This document shows, one piece after another, positions 62,017 to 64,000 of a stretch of 64,000 nucleotides of DNA (position 1 is the stretch's first letter; every line of letters starts with the position of its first letter). Position numbers and translations under genes: made by a program. The DNA is from Pelagicoccus sp. SDUM812002 (GTDB lineage Bacteria > Verrucomicrobiota > Verrucomicrobiia > Opitutales > Opitutaceae): assembly GCF_031127835.1 (NCBI RefSeq), contig NZ_JARXHX010000009.1, positions 1-64,000 of the forward strand, in the 5' to 3' direction. Below the pieces are notes generated by a model. It did not search any database and was not told where the DNA came from. It worked only from the letters and a program-made list of their open reading frames with translations.

Positions 62017-63982
62017 CTAGTTGTATTCAGCTGCTTGGACGACCTGCCATTGGTATGCTCGAGTTAAAACCCCTTTAATCTCTAAGAGTCTTGCGGGTTT
62101 CGCCACAGAACTACGTCGAAGATCATCGATTCTGCTGCAGCAACCCCTTCCTCGCCGTTTTCTGCAGTTCCCGCTGTATAGCCGAGCTTCTTCAGGAATC
62201 TGAGAAGAATCTTGGTGTTGGTTGGATTGTCCTCGACCACGATAATGCGAGTGGGAATTCGTCGGCAAAAGCACTGTCGGCGCCACTATCCGGGTTAGCG
62301 GGTGTTGCGAGCTCCTCATTCTTTGCCTCTGGAGGTGTCGCAGGAACTTTGTGGTTCGCTCAGCGTTTTCGATACCGACCCATTCTTTCTTGAAGACGCG
62401 AGCCGGTTTTGCGGTGGCGGAATTAATCAACCGGTTGAGTTTTCTCAGCGAAATAGGACGCGCGGTCGATTTACAGGTTTCGCTATGGACGAGTTCGCTA
62501 TCGAGATCCGACGATACGAAGCGAATGATCTGAGGGAGGTTTTCCTGCATCTCCGCCCGGGCATCGATTATTGTGCGAATGGTATCTGGACGGGCTGCGG
62601 ATGGGGCGACCAAAAGAAGCTCGTAGTTGCCGGAAGCGAGAGTTTTACCGATGGGTACGGGTTTGGAGTTTCTGCAGTCAAGCGAGATTCCCCATTCTCC
62701 AAGTTGACGTTGGAGGGCGCTTTGGGCGATTGGCTCGTCTACGAGCAGTAGCGTGTGTAGGCTGGGCTGATTCTCGAAAGGAGGATCCGTTTCGAGCCTC
62801 TGAGCCGTCAAGGTAATCGTGAATTCGGACCCTTGTCCCTCCTCACTGGATACGGCTAGGGAACCGTCGAGCAAGCGTAGTAGGTTTCGTGAGATTGCTA
62901 GTCCAAGGCCTGTTCCGCCGAATTCACGTGAAGCGGACGACTCGACTTGGTAGAAGGGGACGAATAGCTTGTCCTGCTTCTCTTTGGGGATGCCGATACC
63001 GGTATCCATGACAGCGATACTGAGCCTTGACGTATTCCTGTCATAGTCGACGGTCGCGGTGACGCCGCCTTGGTGAGTGAATTTTATAGCGTTGCCGACA
63101 ACATTTGCGACCACCTGACGGAGTCTATTCGGGTCGTTGACGACACAAACGGGCACATTGTTCGTGACTACGAGGTGAAGTCCGAGCGCCTTCTTTTCGC
63201 AGTCTTCTTGGAAAAGCGAAATAGCGTCCTCGATGGTTTTAATCAGATTGGTTGCCGTGGTGGAGACTGTACAACGCTTTCGGAATTTTCATTGCTGCTT
63301 GATAGGAAAGTAGCGGCTTTCTTTTGGTTTAGCGAACTGGCGAGTATCTGGGATTCGATTGAGAGGTTGGTTTCGCTGTGGGTAAGCGACTTCAGTTCGG
63401 CAATTGCTTGGTCCCTAAATTCAATTGCGATACTCAAGCATCCCGTCGGATAACCCGCGTTAGTGAGGAAGCCGGGAAGGGGGAACAGTATTGTATTCGA
63501 AAACCGAATACACAGAAAGCGTTGTGTTGAGCTCTCCCAAAATGGCGGCTTCGGTATTCGGAGCGATCGCTTTCTCGAAGGTAGCAAGTCCGAAACGAGA
63601 GCTGCGTCGCACTGAGCTACTTGGACTGCCGTTCATAGGAGTGTACAGCAGAGCCTCCATTCTGCACCGAATTCCTCAAGCGTATCGCGCAGGTAGGCCC
63701 GTATGGTGTCGGCGTCGTTTAGCTGGGAAACGGCCTTGAAGCGAGGTTCGTTAACGGCATTCTTGAACTGCTCTTGATGGGACCGCTCGCGAATATCTAG
63801 CGAGTTGAGCAACACCGCCTCGGCCGCAGAGAGACGTTCTTGAGCAGCGAGAAGAGTGCGATGCTCGACCTGATCCATCGACTAGGGAGATAGTGATGAT
63901 CGGGGGGAGCCGCCAGAATGACCAGGACCGGCAGGAGGACCTTGGTATGGAATGGAAGGTGACTGATGCGGGAACTGATCAC
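62017..63982 (-). pseudogene. Hybrid sensor histidine kinase, multiply frameshifted
   Basis: Starting from GTG 63982 there is a membrane segment ('KVLLPVLVILAAP'), then a sensor region scattered over several frames ('VEHRTLLAAQERLSAAEAVL', 'FGLATFEKAIAPNTEAAI'). A kinase core follows with N-box 'NRLRQVVANVVGNAIKF' and G-boxes 'DTGIGI' and 'GGTGLGLAIS'. A first receiver-like domain lacks an obvious phospho-Asp. A second receiver in another frame reads 'VVEDNPTNTKILLRFLKKLG' and stops within the Asp strand at 62082. At least four frame changes make it non-functional. The DHp His box is not recoverable. It may continue past the window. Confidence 0.8.
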
Positions 63983-64000
63983 AGGGGTTAAATCTTAGGG

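Overview
The window reads as a chromosomal segment of a member of the Verrucomicrobiota, most likely an Opitutae-type marine or soil bacterium. This is inference. It rests on a PVC-type beta-propeller/HEAT/cytochrome c protein, a family B DNA polymerase, a ClpS gene followed by a DUF2017-like gene, a ydbH-ynbE-ydbL operon, an Ebo cluster, and the intergenic 'ACCACAGA...CACAGA' repeats. The window opens in the 3' end of a 5S rRNA with its terminator, so an rRNA operon lies immediately to the left.

0-19 kb: a secreted PVC-type haem protein (+) converges on a 15.8-kb gene (-) for a 5252-residue cadherin/Ig-like repeat surface protein. That protein has inserted LamG-like, jelly-roll-like and carbohydrate-binding-like modules and a C-terminal RTX block. 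A metallophosphoesterase follows.

19.7-36 kb is a housekeeping core: argA, proS, clpS, a DUF2017-like gene, a metal-binding membrane protein, a candidate 6S RNA, a small membrane protein, a Tat-exported aldo/keto reductase, a B-family polymerase and a DUF985 cupin. It continues with a SIR2-like gene translationally coupled to an unusual tRNA-modification fusion (MnmC-like FAD oxidase plus MnmM-like methyltransferase), then aroK-queG, a 4HBT thioesterase and a GT4 glycosyltransferase.

36-43 kb: an ACP/hot-dog fusion with a ketosynthase (a dedicated fatty-acyl or polyketide-like pair), the ydbL-ynbE-ydbH envelope lipid-transport operon and a Cof-type HAD phosphatase.

43-56 kb is a plastic, decaying region. 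It holds an Rrf2 pseudogene, a remnant of an eboF paralogue with an internal deletion, a transposase tail, a pair of bacterial PH-domain membrane proteins, a MITE-like element and a type I restriction-modification locus with an embedded Doc-type toxin module. In the restriction locus hsdM, doc, hsdS and hsdR each carry one single-base slip in a short homopolymer.

56-62 kb: an Ebo cluster (eboB-eboE-eboC-eboD-eboF, no eboA seen), known elsewhere for metabolite trafficking across the envelope. The window ends in a multiply frameshifted hybrid histidine kinase.

I found no tRNA genes, no CRISPR array, no type I secretion genes for the giant protein and no intact insertion sequence.
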